A stretch of DNA of 64,000 nt from Afipia sp. Lineage in GTDB: Bacteria > Pseudomonadota > Alphaproteobacteria > Rhizobiales > Xanthobacteraceae. Positions 17,380-25,951 of the stretch are shown here, one piece after another. Position 1 is the first letter of the stretch. The number at the start of each line of letters is the position of its first letter. The translations under genes and the position numbers were made by a program. The stretch lies in the NCBI GenBank assembly GCA_016201045.1, contig JACQDM010000005.1, positions 164,097-228,096 on the forward strand, in the 5' to 3' direction. The notes beneath the pieces were generated by a model that had not been told where the DNA came from, ran no database searches, and was given only the letters and a program-made list of their open reading frames with translations.

Positions 17380-18078
17380 TCAGCGAAACGAAGCGGCCAG
17401 CGACACGACCTGTCCATCCAGCCCCGCGAATCCATGATGCCCTGCCGCCTGACAGGGATCGCCCACTTCTGGACCGCCGCTCAGCCATTGGACGCGCGCG
17501 CGGCCGCCGGCCCATTTGATGAACGGATCGACGCCGGCGGGCTGGGTGAATTTGCAGCCGTCCTCGCGGTGATGGATGACGAGCGTGCGCGGCAGGCGAT
17601 CGGGCGAGCCGAGGATCGACATCACGCTCGCCTGCCCGCCGGATTCCGGTGATAGAAATCCCGATGTCAAAACCAGCGCGTCGGGCTTCGCGCCTGCCGC
17701 GATCCCCTCGGCCGCGCGTTGCGTGCCGCGGCTGGTGCCGATCACGACCACCGGCCGCTTGATCTTGGCCATGTAATCGACGGCGGCAGACAAATTGACA
17801 CCCGCATCGACGACAAGCACGGCAAGACCGGCGGATACGTAACGTGCGCGGGTGCGAATGAGCTGATTGCCCATCAGCGAGAGGATCTCGCCGTCGGAAG
17901 CGACGTTGATCCGGCCGTCGCCGCCCGCCATCAGGATCACGCTCCAGCGCGGCGACGCAGGCTTGATGAGCGCGGCGCGCGATCCGCCGACATCCACAGC
18001 CTCGCCCGCGAAGGCGAACTGGCTTGCGCAAATCAGCATTGTAATGCCGCAGATCGCGGCGCGAAGGCGGATTGTCAT
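17380..18078 (-). CDS. Secreted alpha/beta-hydrolase-like protein
   Basis: A 232-residue protein with a signal peptide (ICGITMLICASQFAFAG). A nucleophile-elbow-like element VVVIGTSRGTQRA follows the strand AVLVVDAG, and HH in LVIHHREDGC near the end is a candidate for the catalytic histidine. This order fits an alpha/beta hydrolase of the dienelactone/KANL3 type. No specific substrate is evident. The ATG at 18078 begins the signal peptide directly. It probably shares a transcript with the downstream secreted gene at 16920-17354. Confidence 0.7.
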   Translation of the reverse strand: MTIRLRAAICGITMLICASQFAFAGEAVDVGGSRAALIKPASPRWSVILMAGGDGRINVASDGEILSLMGNQLIRTRARYVSAGLAVLVVDAGVNLSAAVDYMAKIKRPVVVIGTSRGTQRAAEGIAAGAKPDALVLTSGFLSPESGGQASVMSILGSPDRLPRTLVIHHREDGCKFTQPAGVDPFIKWAGGRARVQWLSGGPEVGDPCQAAGHHGFAGLDGQVVSLAASFR

Positions 18079-18154
18079 TCGGTTCTCCCGGCTGACCGGA
18101 TTCAGATGCCCGGCGTATGAGGATTTTGTCGCGGGAGGTTCCGGCGAGTTCAAT

Positions 18155-18526
18155 TCACTTTTTTCTGAAACCGAAGTGCCAGAAGCCGAAGGCGAGCAGC
18201 GCGTGGATCACGACCGTGCCCCATGCGGTGGCGTTGGCGAGGCCGGACGTGATGCCCATGATGATTGGTACGGCGGAGATCACATAGTAGATGCAGCCGG
18301 CGCGCAGCACCGCCGTTTTGGCGTCGCTCGCAGGCAGGCTTCGCACCCAGAAGAAAATCAGCGCCATGAAGATGAGGGCCGCGCCGAGAATGCGCGCGAG
18401 CATCGTGCCCGCCGGATTGAGCACGACGCCCATCGGCGCGACCGTCATATCGGGGACGAGCAGAAAGCCAACGCCGAAGACGGCTTCGTTGAGGGCGGCG
18501 AGGAGGAGAAAAAGTGGAAGAGGCAT
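18155..18526 (-). CDS. Four-helix inner-membrane protein
   Basis: A 123-residue protein composed almost only of hydrophobic helices at about 3-25, 42-62, 76-95 and 100-118, with a basic end FRKK. The arrangement resembles small DoxX/DUF4345-like membrane proteins, but I see no decisive motif. It begins at the ATG at 18526 and ends 77 bp before the hydrolase-like gene start, in the same direction. Function is unknown. Confidence 0.65.
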   Translation of the reverse strand: MPLPLFLLLAALNEAVFGVGFLLVPDMTVAPMGVVLNPAGTMLARILGAALIFMALIFFWVRSLPASDAKTAVLRAGCIYYVISAVPIIMGITSGLANATAWGTVVIHALLAFGFWHFGFRKK

Positions 18527-18750
18527 GGAAAGGTCCTGTCAAATCGGTTGGAGGATCGACAACAGTTCAACGTCGACAGCGAAACATACGGAGCCGGAAA
18601 CCACACGATTCAAAGCGTGGCCGTCGGCGGCCGTCCGCGCTGTCACAATAATGTCGTTGAAGGTATCCCGATGTTGCATTTGGGTTACAGCCCCGGCCGC
18701 CTGAGTCAGTCTAGGATTTTCAGGATTCCAAGCCTTTTGAGACTTATTTT

Positions 18751-19785
18751 ATGCGGCGTTTTCGTATTGCGGCAATGGTTCTGGCGGGGTGTGTGACGGC
18801 GGCAAACGCCGATCCGCTGGCGTTATCCCTGTTCAATCCCGCGCCGATGACGGCAAACGCCACGTTCTACTTCACCACGAGCGTCGGCGCGATCGCCCAG
18901 CAATTGCCGACATTCACGACGCCCTACACCACCTCCGGGCGGCCGCTGTTTTCATCCGACGCCACGGTCACCGGACCCGCCGGATCCTTCACCGTCGGCC
19001 GGATGGTCGACATGCCGCTGCCGGGCAGGAATACGCGGATCGAATTCACCCTGAGCGGCTTCACGGCTGACACCACGATCATCGGCGGCCAAGGCTTCAA
19101 CGGGGGCACAACCCTCTATTCCATCGCAGGCACTAACACTTCAGGTTGCGGCGGCTGCGACGGGACCACGACGGTCCGCTACGGATACAACGAGATCGGC
19201 GGCACGCTGGCCCTGAAAACGGACCTGATGATCGCGCCGCTCTGGACGCTGACGCCCTCCGCCGGACTGCTTCTGTCGCGCAGTAACCTCAACTACGAGT
19301 CGCATACGCCGTTCTACTACAATGCGCCGGGCTTCACGCCGCCCGCCGCGGTCAACGAAACACTGACCACATGGCGTACCGGCGCCGAACTCGGGCTCAA
19401 CCTCGGATATCAGGCGACCCCCGCCCTGAAACTAAATGCCGCTTTCTCCGCGGCGCTCTATTCGATGAGCACGGACTTCGACGGCAAGGATTGTTTCAGC
19501 GGCAACCAATCGTCGGCGCTGCCGTGTAACGGCTCGATCTTCGCAACCGTCGTCACCCAGAGCGACACCCGTTTCGGTTCGCGCGAACGCCTCTTGCTCT
19601 CGGCAATCTACGACATCGGCTGGAGCCGCCTGTCGATCATGGGCTTCTCGTCGTGGGACGATGCGATGCCGGGCGTCGTGAACCCGACAACGGGGGGCGT
19701 TCCGGCACAGATCAAATACGAAGCGCGATCGAGCTATGGCGGTGCCGCTGCGTTCACCATGCCGCTCGACCGATTCACGCGATAG
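18751..19785 (+). CDS. Probable outer-membrane beta-barrel protein
   Basis: A 344-residue protein with a signal peptide (MRRFRIAAMVLAGCVTAANA). The mature part is rich in alternating hydrophobic/polar strands with many Thr, Ser, Gly and Asn, and repeated short strands such as LGLNLGYQATPALKLNAAFSA are typical of a barrel. A Cys pair lies in SGCGGCDGT. The last residues do not form a perfect F/W-terminated strand, so barrel assignment is moderate. It stops 15 bp before the left 24-bp repeat of the 1.4-kb islet. Confidence 0.65.
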   Translation: MRRFRIAAMVLAGCVTAANADPLALSLFNPAPMTANATFYFTTSVGAIAQQLPTFTTPYTTSGRPLFSSDATVTGPAGSFTVGRMVDMPLPGRNTRIEFTLSGFTADTTIIGGQGFNGGTTLYSIAGTNTSGCGGCDGTTTVRYGYNEIGGTLALKTDLMIAPLWTLTPSAGLLLSRSNLNYESHTPFYYNAPGFTPPAAVNETLTTWRTGAELGLNLGYQATPALKLNAAFSAALYSMSTDFDGKDCFSGNQSSALPCNGSIFATVVTQSDTRFGSRERLLLSAIYDIGWSRLSIMGFSSWDDAMPGVVNPTTGGVPAQIKYEARSSYGGAAAFTMPLDRFTR

Positions 19786-19800
19786 CGCGAACGCCTCTCC

Positions 19801-19824
19801 TCACAACGGAATATTGTCGTGCTT
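19801..19824 (+). repeat. 24-bp direct repeat, left copy
   Basis: These 24 bases are identical to 21218-21241, which are the stop codon and last codons of the acyl-CoA carboxylase gene. The sequence begins TCACAACGG and ends GTCGTGCTT. The copies are 1417 bp apart in the same orientation and bracket three small genes. The left copy is not inside a long reading frame. This is what remains after integration at a gene end or after a local duplication. Confidence 0.9.
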
Positions 19825-19841
19825 TTGAGTGAAGAAGTGGA

Positions 19842-19862
19842 TCACCGGGACAAGCCCGGTGA
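19842..19862. repeat. Palindromic intergenic repeat (single hairpin)
   Basis: TCACCGGG (19842-19849), ACAAG, CCCGGTGA (19855-19862) form a perfect 8-bp stem. The element has the same design as the hairpins at 20612-20689, with an ACAAG/CTTGA loop, and belongs to the short palindromic repeats dispersed in bradyrhizobial genomes. Confidence 0.7.
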
Positions 19863-19988
19863 TGACGATGGGGTTAGGCCTGAAGCCACATGCAGCGAAG
19901 CGAAATGCGGGGCGATACCACATTAGCAATCCCAGATTGCACTGCGCCTCAACCGGGCTACGATTGCTCAACTATTGAGGACCGCCGC

Positions 19989-20321
19989 ATGATTATTGCC
20001 AGCCGCGCTTTGCAATTAACGACCGCTACGGGAGCAACACCCTTATCCATCAACATCTTCCTGCCTGTGCAGGAAGACGGATGTTCGATGTGCCATTACG
20101 AAATCAATTGGCCTGACAAGCCTTGGAAAAGTGCCGCGGGTGGGATTGATTCTATTCAAGCGATTCATTGTGCGATGGAGAAAATTGGCATTGAGCTATA
20201 CGCAAGCGCAGCAAACAAATCTGGCCTGCTGACATGGAGTTCTGACTGGAAAGGCTTTGGTTTTCCCGTTCCATATAATGCTAGAGATATGCTGGTTGGC
20301 GATGACGCGAAGTTCTTTTGA
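19989..20321 (+). CDS. Islet protein 1, unknown (DUF6968-like)
   Basis: A 110-residue protein from the ATG at 19989 (MIIASRALQL...), with GAGG eight bases upstream. It contains INIFLPVQEDG and CHYEINWPD, then an IDSIQAIHCAMEKIG helix. The pattern of an N-terminal strand followed by a short acidic turn and a D-x-x-Q-A-I helix is like the small DUF6968 proteins. I hold this loosely. Base composition is visibly lower in GC than that of its neighbours, and it sits inside the repeat-bounded islet, so horizontal origin is likely. Confidence 0.6.
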   Translation: MIIASRALQLTTATGATPLSINIFLPVQEDGCSMCHYEINWPDKPWKSAAGGIDSIQAIHCAMEKIGIELYASAANKSGLLTWSSDWKGFGFPVPYNARDMLVGDDAKFF

Positions 20322-20352
20322 AATGTGAATTCATAATTTTTGGGGTTAGTGG

Positions 20353-20595
20353 ATGGAAGTTGACCTAGCGCGACATATCGCCCGCTGTGTTTTCCTAAGC
20401 TCCCGCCAACTTAGTGAACTAATCCCGATTTTGAAAGATAATTGCAGCGCGGATGAATATCAGCAATTTACCAAAGGCATTGCGACCGTCATCGCGCATA
20501 TGAACCTCGAACTCATGAACAAGATCTGCGCCGAACATCCGCAGGTTGAAAAAGAGATCGAAGCCGATATGGCGAAGTACGGTCGATTTCTTTGA
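20353..20595 (+). CDS. Islet protein 2, small helical protein, unknown
   Basis: An 80-residue soluble helical protein (LSELIPILKDN and IATVIAHMNLELMN) with no signal or membrane segment. It lies 31 bp after islet protein 1 in the same direction and has the same lower GC content, so the two are likely co-transcribed. Its stop is 11 bases before the double palindromic repeat. No family is recognised. Confidence 0.55.
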   Translation: MEVDLARHIARCVFLSSRQLSELIPILKDNCSADEYQQFTKGIATVIAHMNLELMNKICAEHPQVEKEIEADMAKYGRFL

Positions 20596-20605
20596 CGCCC
20601 GATGT

Positions 20606-20696
20606 CGTCATGGCCGGGCTTGACCCGGTCATCCACGATTTTCTTTCTGACCGCAAACAAGACATGGATCACCGCGACAAGCGCGGTGATGACAAG
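20606..20696. repeat. Double palindromic intergenic repeat
   Basis: Two hairpins face each other. The first runs TGGCCGGGC TTGA CCCGGTCA (20611-20631). The second is TCACCGCG (20669-20676), ACAAG, CGCGGTGA (20682-20689). The outer parts GTCGTCATGG and GGTGATGAC are also nearly complementary, so the whole 90-bp unit is an inverted repeat of the type scattered between bradyrhizobial genes. It separates islet proteins 2 and 3, whose genes converge here, and may terminate both transcripts. Confidence 0.7.
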
Positions 20697-20707
20697 CAGC
20701 GATGGCT

Positions 20708-21211
20708 CTATGTTAGCAAGCTATTCCAAGCGTCCCTGTATTCATCCAACCAGCCGGGACCGTATTTTTCAATCAGACCGCGATTTGTGTAGTCGCCTCT
20801 AAAATTACGTTTGGCTGTATCCTTCCGAGTACCCGGACTCTGGGACAGATAAGCCTGATGAGATTCACGTAAAGCATTTGCCACTACTTCGCTCGGAACA
20901 ATCCAAGACACAGGTTCGCGCGATTGATCGGCAGCGTCAAACTCGAGAAAACAGTAGTAAAGAAGAGGATCGATTACAGTCTCGTGCCTACGCGACATTG
21001 TCCAGTTTTTGTAGCGATCACGTGACTTAACTTGAAGGTCGAAGACGCGACCGCCCGCGCCATCGCTGATGACGATATCGACATTTTTGGCATTTCGTGA
21101 AGTGCGATAAGCATTAAGTCCAAGTTTCTGCAACTTGGTGAGCGCCCATAGTTCCCCCTTTTCGCCTAGCGCGACTCGGCGGGCTTGCCTAACTCTGCTA
21201 TCGAGTGTCAT
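20708..21211 (-). CDS. Candidate PD-(D/E)XK nuclease-fold protein (islet protein 3)
   Basis: A 167-residue protein whose N-terminal half has the restriction-endonuclease-like core: G-E-x-G-E (E20), then RNAKNVDIVI with D45, then FDLQVKS with Q60-x-K62. The helix GEKGELWALTKLQKLG before the core fits. The C-terminal half is alpha-rich with no named domain. The ATG at 21211 lies seven bases after the carboxylase stop, so it probably rides on that transcript. A GTG at 21214 is also possible. No methylase is beside it. DNA cleavage is inferred from the motif only. Confidence 0.65.
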   Translation of the reverse strand: MTLDSRVRQARRVALGEKGELWALTKLQKLGLNAYRTSRNAKNVDIVISDGAGGRVFDLQVKSRDRYKNWTMSRRHETVIDPLLYYCFLEFDAADQSREPVSWIVPSEVVANALRESHQAYLSQSPGTRKDTAKRNFRGDYTNRGLIEKYGPGWLDEYRDAWNSLLT

Positions 21212-21217
21212 CACACT

Positions 21218-21241
21218 TCACAACGGAATATTGTCGTGCTT
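21218..21241 (+). repeat. 24-bp direct repeat, right copy
   Basis: This copy lies within the 3' end of the carboxylase gene, including its stop codon, and is identical to 19801-19824. Being in the coding context, it is the likely original. The left copy is the duplicate. Confidence 0.9.
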
Positions 21242-22750
21242 CTTCATCGGGGCGTCGACGTGCTTGTCTTTGAGCATCGCCAGCGCACGCGCGATGCGCT
21301 TGCGCGTTGAGTGCGGCATGATGACGTCGTCGATATAGCCGCGCTCGGCGGCGATGAACGGCGACAGGAAACGATCCTCATATTCCTTGGTACGCGCGGC
21401 GATCTTTTCAGCGTCGCCGATGTCGCTGCGGAAAATGATTTCCACAGCGCCCTTCGCGCCCATGACCGCGATCTGCGCCGTCGGCCACGCATAGTTCATG
21501 TCCGCACCGATTTCCTTCGAGGCCATCACGTCGAAGGCACCGCCGTAGGCCTTGCGCGTGATGACCGTCACCAGCGGCACGGTGCATTGCGAGTATGCGA
21601 ACAGCAGTTTCGCGCCGTGCTTGATGAGGCCTCCGTATTCCTGCGCGGTGCCCGGCAGGAAACCCGGCACATCGACAAACGTAACAATCGGAATATTGAA
21701 GGCGTCGCAGAACCGCACGAAGCGCGCGGCCTTTCTCGAAGCGTCGCTGTCGAGCACGCCCGCCAGCACCATCGGCTGGTTGGCGACGAAGCCCACCGTC
21801 TTGCCCGCAATGCGCCCAAAACCCGTGACGATGTTCTTCGCGAATGTCCCGGCGAGTTCGAAGAAATCGCCCTCGTCTACGACCTTGTGGATCAGTTCTT
21901 TAATGTCATAGGGCTGGTTCGGGTTGGCCGGGATCAGCGTGTCGAGCGAATTGTCCACGCGCTCGATGTCGTCGAAGCTCGGCCATTCCGGCACACCCTC
22001 GGTGTTGTTGGCCGGGAGGAAGTCGATCAGGCGGCGCATCTGCAGCAGCGTCTCGACATCGTTCTCGAACGCGCCGTCGGCGATGGAGGATTTCGTCGCG
22101 TGAACCGACGCACCGCCGAGTTCTTCCGCCGTCACCACTTCGTTGGTCACGGTCTTCACCACGTCCGGTCCGGTGACGAACATGTAGCTCGTGTTCTTCA
22201 CCATGAAGATAAAATCGGTCATCGCCGGCGAATACACGTCGCCGCCCGCGCACGGCCCCATGATGACGCTGATCTGCGGAATGACGCCCGAGGCCTGCAC
22301 GTTACGGCGGAACACATAGGAGTAACCGGCCAGCGCCGCGACGCCTTCCTGAATGCGCGCGCCGCCTGCGTCATAGAGACCGATGATCGGCGCCCGCGCC
22401 TTCAGCGCCATGTCCTGCAGTTTGGTGATTTTCAGCGCGTGCGTCTCCGACAGCGAACCGCCGAACACGGTGAAGTCCTTCGCGAACACAAAGGTGGTTC
22501 GTCCGTTGACGGTGCCCCACCCGGTCACGACGCCGTCGCCCGGCACCTTGTTCTTCTCCATGCCGAATTCGACCGAGCGATGCTCGACGAACATGTCGAA
22601 TTCCTCGAACGAGCCTTTATCCAGCAGCAGTTCGATGCGCTCTCGCGCCGTCAGCTTGCCGCGCGCGTGCTGCGCCTCGATGCGCTTGTCGCCGCCGCCT
22701 TTCTTGGCGCCCGCGCGGCGTTCGTCGAGGGATTCGAGAATGGTCTTCAT
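21218..22750 (-). CDS. Acyl-CoA (propionyl-CoA type) carboxylase beta subunit
   Basis: A 510-residue carboxyltransferase that moves CO2 from carboxybiotin to an acyl-CoA. Signs are [18 protein letters not shown], the acyl-CoA-binding loop [11 protein letters not shown], the oxyanion part [12 protein letters not shown] and the carboxybiotin part [11 protein letters not shown]. The length equals propionyl-CoA carboxylase beta (about 510). The start ATG at 22750 is family-typical, and a longer frame upstream is out of family. No biotin-carboxylase subunit is adjacent. Its last 21 coding bases and stop form the right copy of the islet repeat. Confidence 0.93.
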   Translation of the reverse strand: MKTILESLDERRAGAKKGGGDKRIEAQHARGKLTARERIELLLDKGSFEEFDMFVEHRSVEFGMEKNKVPGDGVVTGWGTVNGRTTFVFAKDFTVFGGSLSETHALKITKLQDMALKARAPIIGLYDAGGARIQEGVAALAGYSYVFRRNVQASGVIPQISVIMGPCAGGDVYSPAMTDFIFMVKNTSYMFVTGPDVVKTVTNEVVTAEELGGASVHATKSSIADGAFENDVETLLQMRRLIDFLPANNTEGVPEWPSFDDIERVDNSLDTLIPANPNQPYDIKELIHKVVDEGDFFELAGTFAKNIVTGFGRIAGKTVGFVANQPMVLAGVLDSDASRKAARFVRFCDAFNIPIVTFVDVPGFLPGTAQEYGGLIKHGAKLLFAYSQCTVPLVTVITRKAYGGAFDVMASKEIGADMNYAWPTAQIAVMGAKGAVEIIFRSDIGDAEKIAARTKEYEDRFLSPFIAAERGYIDDVIMPHSTRKRIARALAMLKDKHVDAPMKKHDNIPL

Positions 22751-22872
22751 GGGCAGCCCCGGCTCGCAATTCGATGTCGGCGGGCTTTGTAGCACGCTGG
22801 TTTGGCTTACGAAAACAGCCCCACGAAGCCGCCGGGGCGTGGTAAACTGCGCTTTTTGGGAGATTTCGCGCC

Positions 22873-23304
22873 ATGCAGGAAAACCCTTACCCCGAAACGG
22901 CGGGCACCGTGACCGGCGGCGTGCGCGTGCTGTTGCGGCTGGAAGGGCTTGCGGTTCTGTTGATCGCGGCCGCCATCTATTCAGAGACTCATCTGTCGTG
23001 GCTGGCCTTCGCCATCCTGTTCTTTGCACCGGACCTGAGTTTTCTCGGATATCTCGCCGGACCGCGCATTGGAGCGACGGCCTACAACATCGCGCATAAT
23101 TTGTTTTTTCCGATCGCGATCCTGATCGTCAGCTATTTCCTGGAAGCCAACTACATCGTCCTTGCGGTGACGCTGACCTGGGTCGCGCATATCGGTTTCG
23201 ACCGCGCGCTCGGCTACGGGCTGAAATACGAAGCCGGGTTCGGCTTCACCCATCTCGGCCTGATCGGCAAGGCGAAGCGGCCGCCGGAACTGGACCTGTC
23301 GTAG
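22873..23304 (+). CDS. DUF4260 membrane protein
   Basis: A 143-residue protein with four hydrophobic helices. The family pattern is [11 protein letters not shown] at the start, [22 protein letters not shown] in the middle and [14 protein letters not shown] near the end, which together define DUF4260. The function of the family is not known. It is divergent from the carboxylase gene, with 122 bp between starts, and converges with the SnoaL-like gene. Confidence 0.88.
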   Translation: MQENPYPETAGTVTGGVRVLLRLEGLAVLLIAAAIYSETHLSWLAFAILFFAPDLSFLGYLAGPRIGATAYNIAHNLFFPIAILIVSYFLEANYIVLAVTLTWVAHIGFDRALGYGLKYEAGFGFTHLGLIGKAKRPPELDLS

Positions 23305-23310
23305 GCTGTT

Positions 23311-23682
23311 TTATCGCGGCGGGCGGCTCGGCACGAAGTAGCTCGACTTGTGCACCACCTTGCCGTCGCGCGTGGTGATGACGTCGACAAGCTCCATCGT
23401 CACCTTCTCGCCGTCGGGCTTGGTCGCGGTGAGAATGGATTCCGAGACGAAATGATCGTCGCTGCCGTAGAGTGCTGTGCCCTCGAAATGCAGCCCCGGC
23501 AAGCCGGACATATCCTTGGCGAACTGCTCGGCGACCGACTCCTTGCCCTTGTAAACCTTGGGAATGCCGTGGCGCTGGTAGGACGTGTCGTCGTTATGCA
23601 TCGCCATGATGGCCGGAACGTCGTGGGCGTTCCAAGCCGCGTTATAGCGCGTGGCAAACTCGCGGAAAGATTCTTTCGGCAT
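23311..23682 (-). CDS. SnoaL/NTF2-like protein
   Basis: A 123-residue alpha+beta protein with the NTF2 fold outline: the helix FATRYNAAWNAHDVPAIMAM, then the cone strands around HFEGTALYGSDDHFVSE and MELVDVITTRDGKVVHKSSYF. Family members are polyketide cyclases, isomerases or non-enzymatic binders, and nothing here points to one. The ATG at 23682 has GGAG five bases upstream, which is better than the GTG at 23688. Confidence 0.8.
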   Translation of the reverse strand: MPKESFREFATRYNAAWNAHDVPAIMAMHNDDTSYQRHGIPKVYKGKESVAEQFAKDMSGLPGLHFEGTALYGSDDHFVSESILTATKPDGEKVTMELVDVITTRDGKVVHKSSYFVPSRPPR

Positions 23683-23732
23683 TTTCACTCCCCGGACTTT
23701 TGTTGGAGCGAAGCCTAGCGAAAAAACGCGGT

Positions 23733-23999
23733 CTAGCGCAATCGCCCTGATAGCCGCATCACGAAAATCAGCACTTCGGCGACCGCTTTATAAAGCTCGG
23801 CGGGGATCTCGTCGCCAAGCTCGACGTTCGACAGCGCGCCCGCGAGCACTTCGTTTTCCTGAATCGGAATGTCGTGCTCTTTGGCGATCTCGACGATCTT
23901 CTGGCCGAGCGTGCCCTTGCCTTTGGCGACGACGCGCGGCGCACCCTTCTTGTCGTAGTGAAGCGCGACGGCAAGCGTGTTCTTGACGTCTGTGCTCAT
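23733..23999 (-). CDS. FlhB C-terminal-domain protein (FhlB/YlqH type)
   Basis: An 88-residue protein equal to the cytoplasmic C-terminal domain of FlhB/EscU export switches ([21 protein letters not shown], then [19 protein letters not shown] and YKAVAEVL). At the place where full FlhB has the self-cleaving N-P-T-H it reads LAVALHY, so autocleavage is not expected. It has no membrane part. It overlaps the upstream FliK-like gene by four bases. The same FliK-like/FlhB-tail pairing is known as ylqG-ylqH in Bacillus. Confidence 0.85.
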   Translation of the reverse strand: MSTDVKNTLAVALHYDKKGAPRVVAKGKGTLGQKIVEIAKEHDIPIQENEVLAGALSNVELGDEIPAELYKAVAEVLIFVMRLSGRLR

Positions 24000-25903
24000 A
24001 GCGCGCGATCCAGAAAATGTCCGGCCGTCGGCTTCGCCGGTTGCGGCGGAGCGCCGTCCCCGATCACGATGTCGCCCGGCTCCAACGCCGCCTCGCGCAG
24101 CGCGTGTGTGAGCTGCGGCGCGCTGGCGCGAAGTTGTGCCGCGGTCTGCGGGCGCTCCGCCCACATGCGTACAGAGGCACGGTCCCCGCTGAGAGTGACT
24201 TGCGCATGGACAGGTCCGGTCGGCTCGACGTTCAGCGAAAAGCGCGCCTTCCAGACTTTCTTGGCCGCATCGACGCTGACGCCGCCGCCATCGCGCGAAA
24301 TCTCAAATTGCGCGACCGCCGTGCCCTGCGGCGTCGCGAACGGAATCTCAAAATTCCAGCGCGGGATTGTCGCATCGGGCCGCATCTGTACGTCGGCGCG
24401 ATCAGGCAAGGACGCGACCTGCAGGAGTGTTTGCCGTGCGATGGCGGCATCGGCGTCATCGACCAGATGCTTCGCGACCGCCACAGGTTCTGCATCGTTT
24501 CCGATGGAAGCATTTGCGACGGGCTGCGCGGACGGCGCGGCACCGCGAAACGGCGGCGGCGGAATGTCGGTCGTATCGGATGGCACCGCTAGAGACTTCG
24601 CCCCGAGCGCGCTATTCAGCGCCGCATGCGGCGAATTCGCCTCTGCGGCAAGAAGCGACGCAACTGCATCGCGCACGCCTTTCGGAAAAGCCTGCAGCAC
24701 TTCTTGCAACGATGTCAGGCCGGAATTCGCGGCGGTCGCGCGCGCGATTGCAATCGGCAGCGAGTCCGACGGCGCGTAAATCTGGATTTTCGGATCGATG
24801 TTGCTGTTTTCGTCCGCAACCGGGATCGAAGCCTGCGGCAAAAGGATTTCATCGTATTCGACAACGGGCCTCTGCCCCGGCACGATGGAGGGTGAAAAGG
24901 CTTGGCCGGTTTGTCCCGGCTGCGGTTGCGCTGTCTGTTGCGGGATTGCGTTTGCAGCCTGCGGCAAACTCCGCAGCGGGACGTCAGCAGTTTCTGCCGA
25001 GGGCTGCGCCAACGAAACCGAAGCGGCATTTACGGGCGTTGCCGACGGTGTCGCAGGCGCTTGAATCTCGGCGGCATCGCCGAGCCATGACGCGACCGTC
25101 TGGCGGAAAACAATCAGCGCCGCTTTCAGGTCGGGCGCTTCATTCGATGCGGAGACATTCTGCGCAAGCGATGGCGGACGAGAGTCCGCAGCACCCGCCT
25201 TTGCCGCCAGCGATTGCTCGAGAAACAACCCGGATTTCTCGAACGCGACCTTCACGTCGTCGCCGGTCAGGTCGGGGCTCAATGCAGGCCGCACCGCCAG
25301 CAATTTCGCCGCTGCTTCCTGCAAAGCGGGCGGCAGCGATTGCAATGTCGCGGCCACGTTGAGATTGGCGAACAGCGGCGACAGGCTTGCCTGTTTCGCG
25401 GCCGCCGCCTGCGTTGCCGCCGCGACCACAATCGTCTCGGCGCTGGTTAATGGACGCACCGCGCGCGGATCGACCGGCGCATCGATTTGCGGTGCGATTT
25501 TCGGAGCCGCGATATTTGGAGCGACGGTGGTCGCCGGCTGCTGCACCGTGGGTGCATCGTCCAGCGCTAGCGCGATACCCGGTGAAGATGATGGCGATGC
25601 CGCCGGGGAAGCGCCGGCCGATAAGGATGACGGGGCAGCATCGCCATCGCTTTGCTGTGGCACGATGGCGAGTTTGACGCCCTGCTCCGTCTGCGAAACC
25701 GCGAGTTGCAACGTCTGCCCCGCTTTCAGCGGCACTTCGGACAGAACGTCGATCGACAGATTTGCAATCGCGATCCGAACCAAATTGGCGTCGAGCACCT
25801 TCAGCACGGCCGCATCGACGACCGAGCCGGGCTGCAGCACCGCGCCGGGCGTAACACCCTGTGCGCTGATGGTTGGAAAAATGGGATTGATCGCCACAGA
25901 CAT
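23996..25903 (-). CDS. FliK-like flagellar hook-length control protein
   Basis: A 635-residue Ala/Pro/Gln-rich protein with a conserved C-terminal Flg_hook-type domain at about 500-600 ([29 protein letters not shown]). The N-terminal 100 residues contain a beta-rich [24 protein letters not shown] segment and the middle is disordered. This is the plan of FliK, which measures hook length and triggers the export switch through FlhB. It is coupled to the FlhB-tail gene, but no flagellar genes surround it, so a paralogue outside the main flagellar cluster is likely. Confidence 0.8.
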   Translation of the reverse strand: MSVAINPIFPTISAQGVTPGAVLQPGSVVDAAVLKVLDANLVRIAIANLSIDVLSEVPLKAGQTLQLAVSQTEQGVKLAIVPQQSDGDAAPSSLSAGASPAASPSSSPGIALALDDAPTVQQPATTVAPNIAAPKIAPQIDAPVDPRAVRPLTSAETIVVAAATQAAAAKQASLSPLFANLNVAATLQSLPPALQEAAAKLLAVRPALSPDLTGDDVKVAFEKSGLFLEQSLAAKAGAADSRPPSLAQNVSASNEAPDLKAALIVFRQTVASWLGDAAEIQAPATPSATPVNAASVSLAQPSAETADVPLRSLPQAANAIPQQTAQPQPGQTGQAFSPSIVPGQRPVVEYDEILLPQASIPVADENSNIDPKIQIYAPSDSLPIAIARATAANSGLTSLQEVLQAFPKGVRDAVASLLAAEANSPHAALNSALGAKSLAVPSDTTDIPPPPFRGAAPSAQPVANASIGNDAEPVAVAKHLVDDADAAIARQTLLQVASLPDRADVQMRPDATIPRWNFEIPFATPQGTAVAQFEISRDGGGVSVDAAKKVWKARFSLNVEPTGPVHAQVTLSGDRASVRMWAERPQTAAQLRASAPQLTHALREAALEPGDIVIGDGAPPQPAKPTAGHFLDRAL

Positions 25904-25951
25904 CGAAGGACACTAGCCTTCGCGTCGTAAACCTCTCGTTAACTTAAACCG

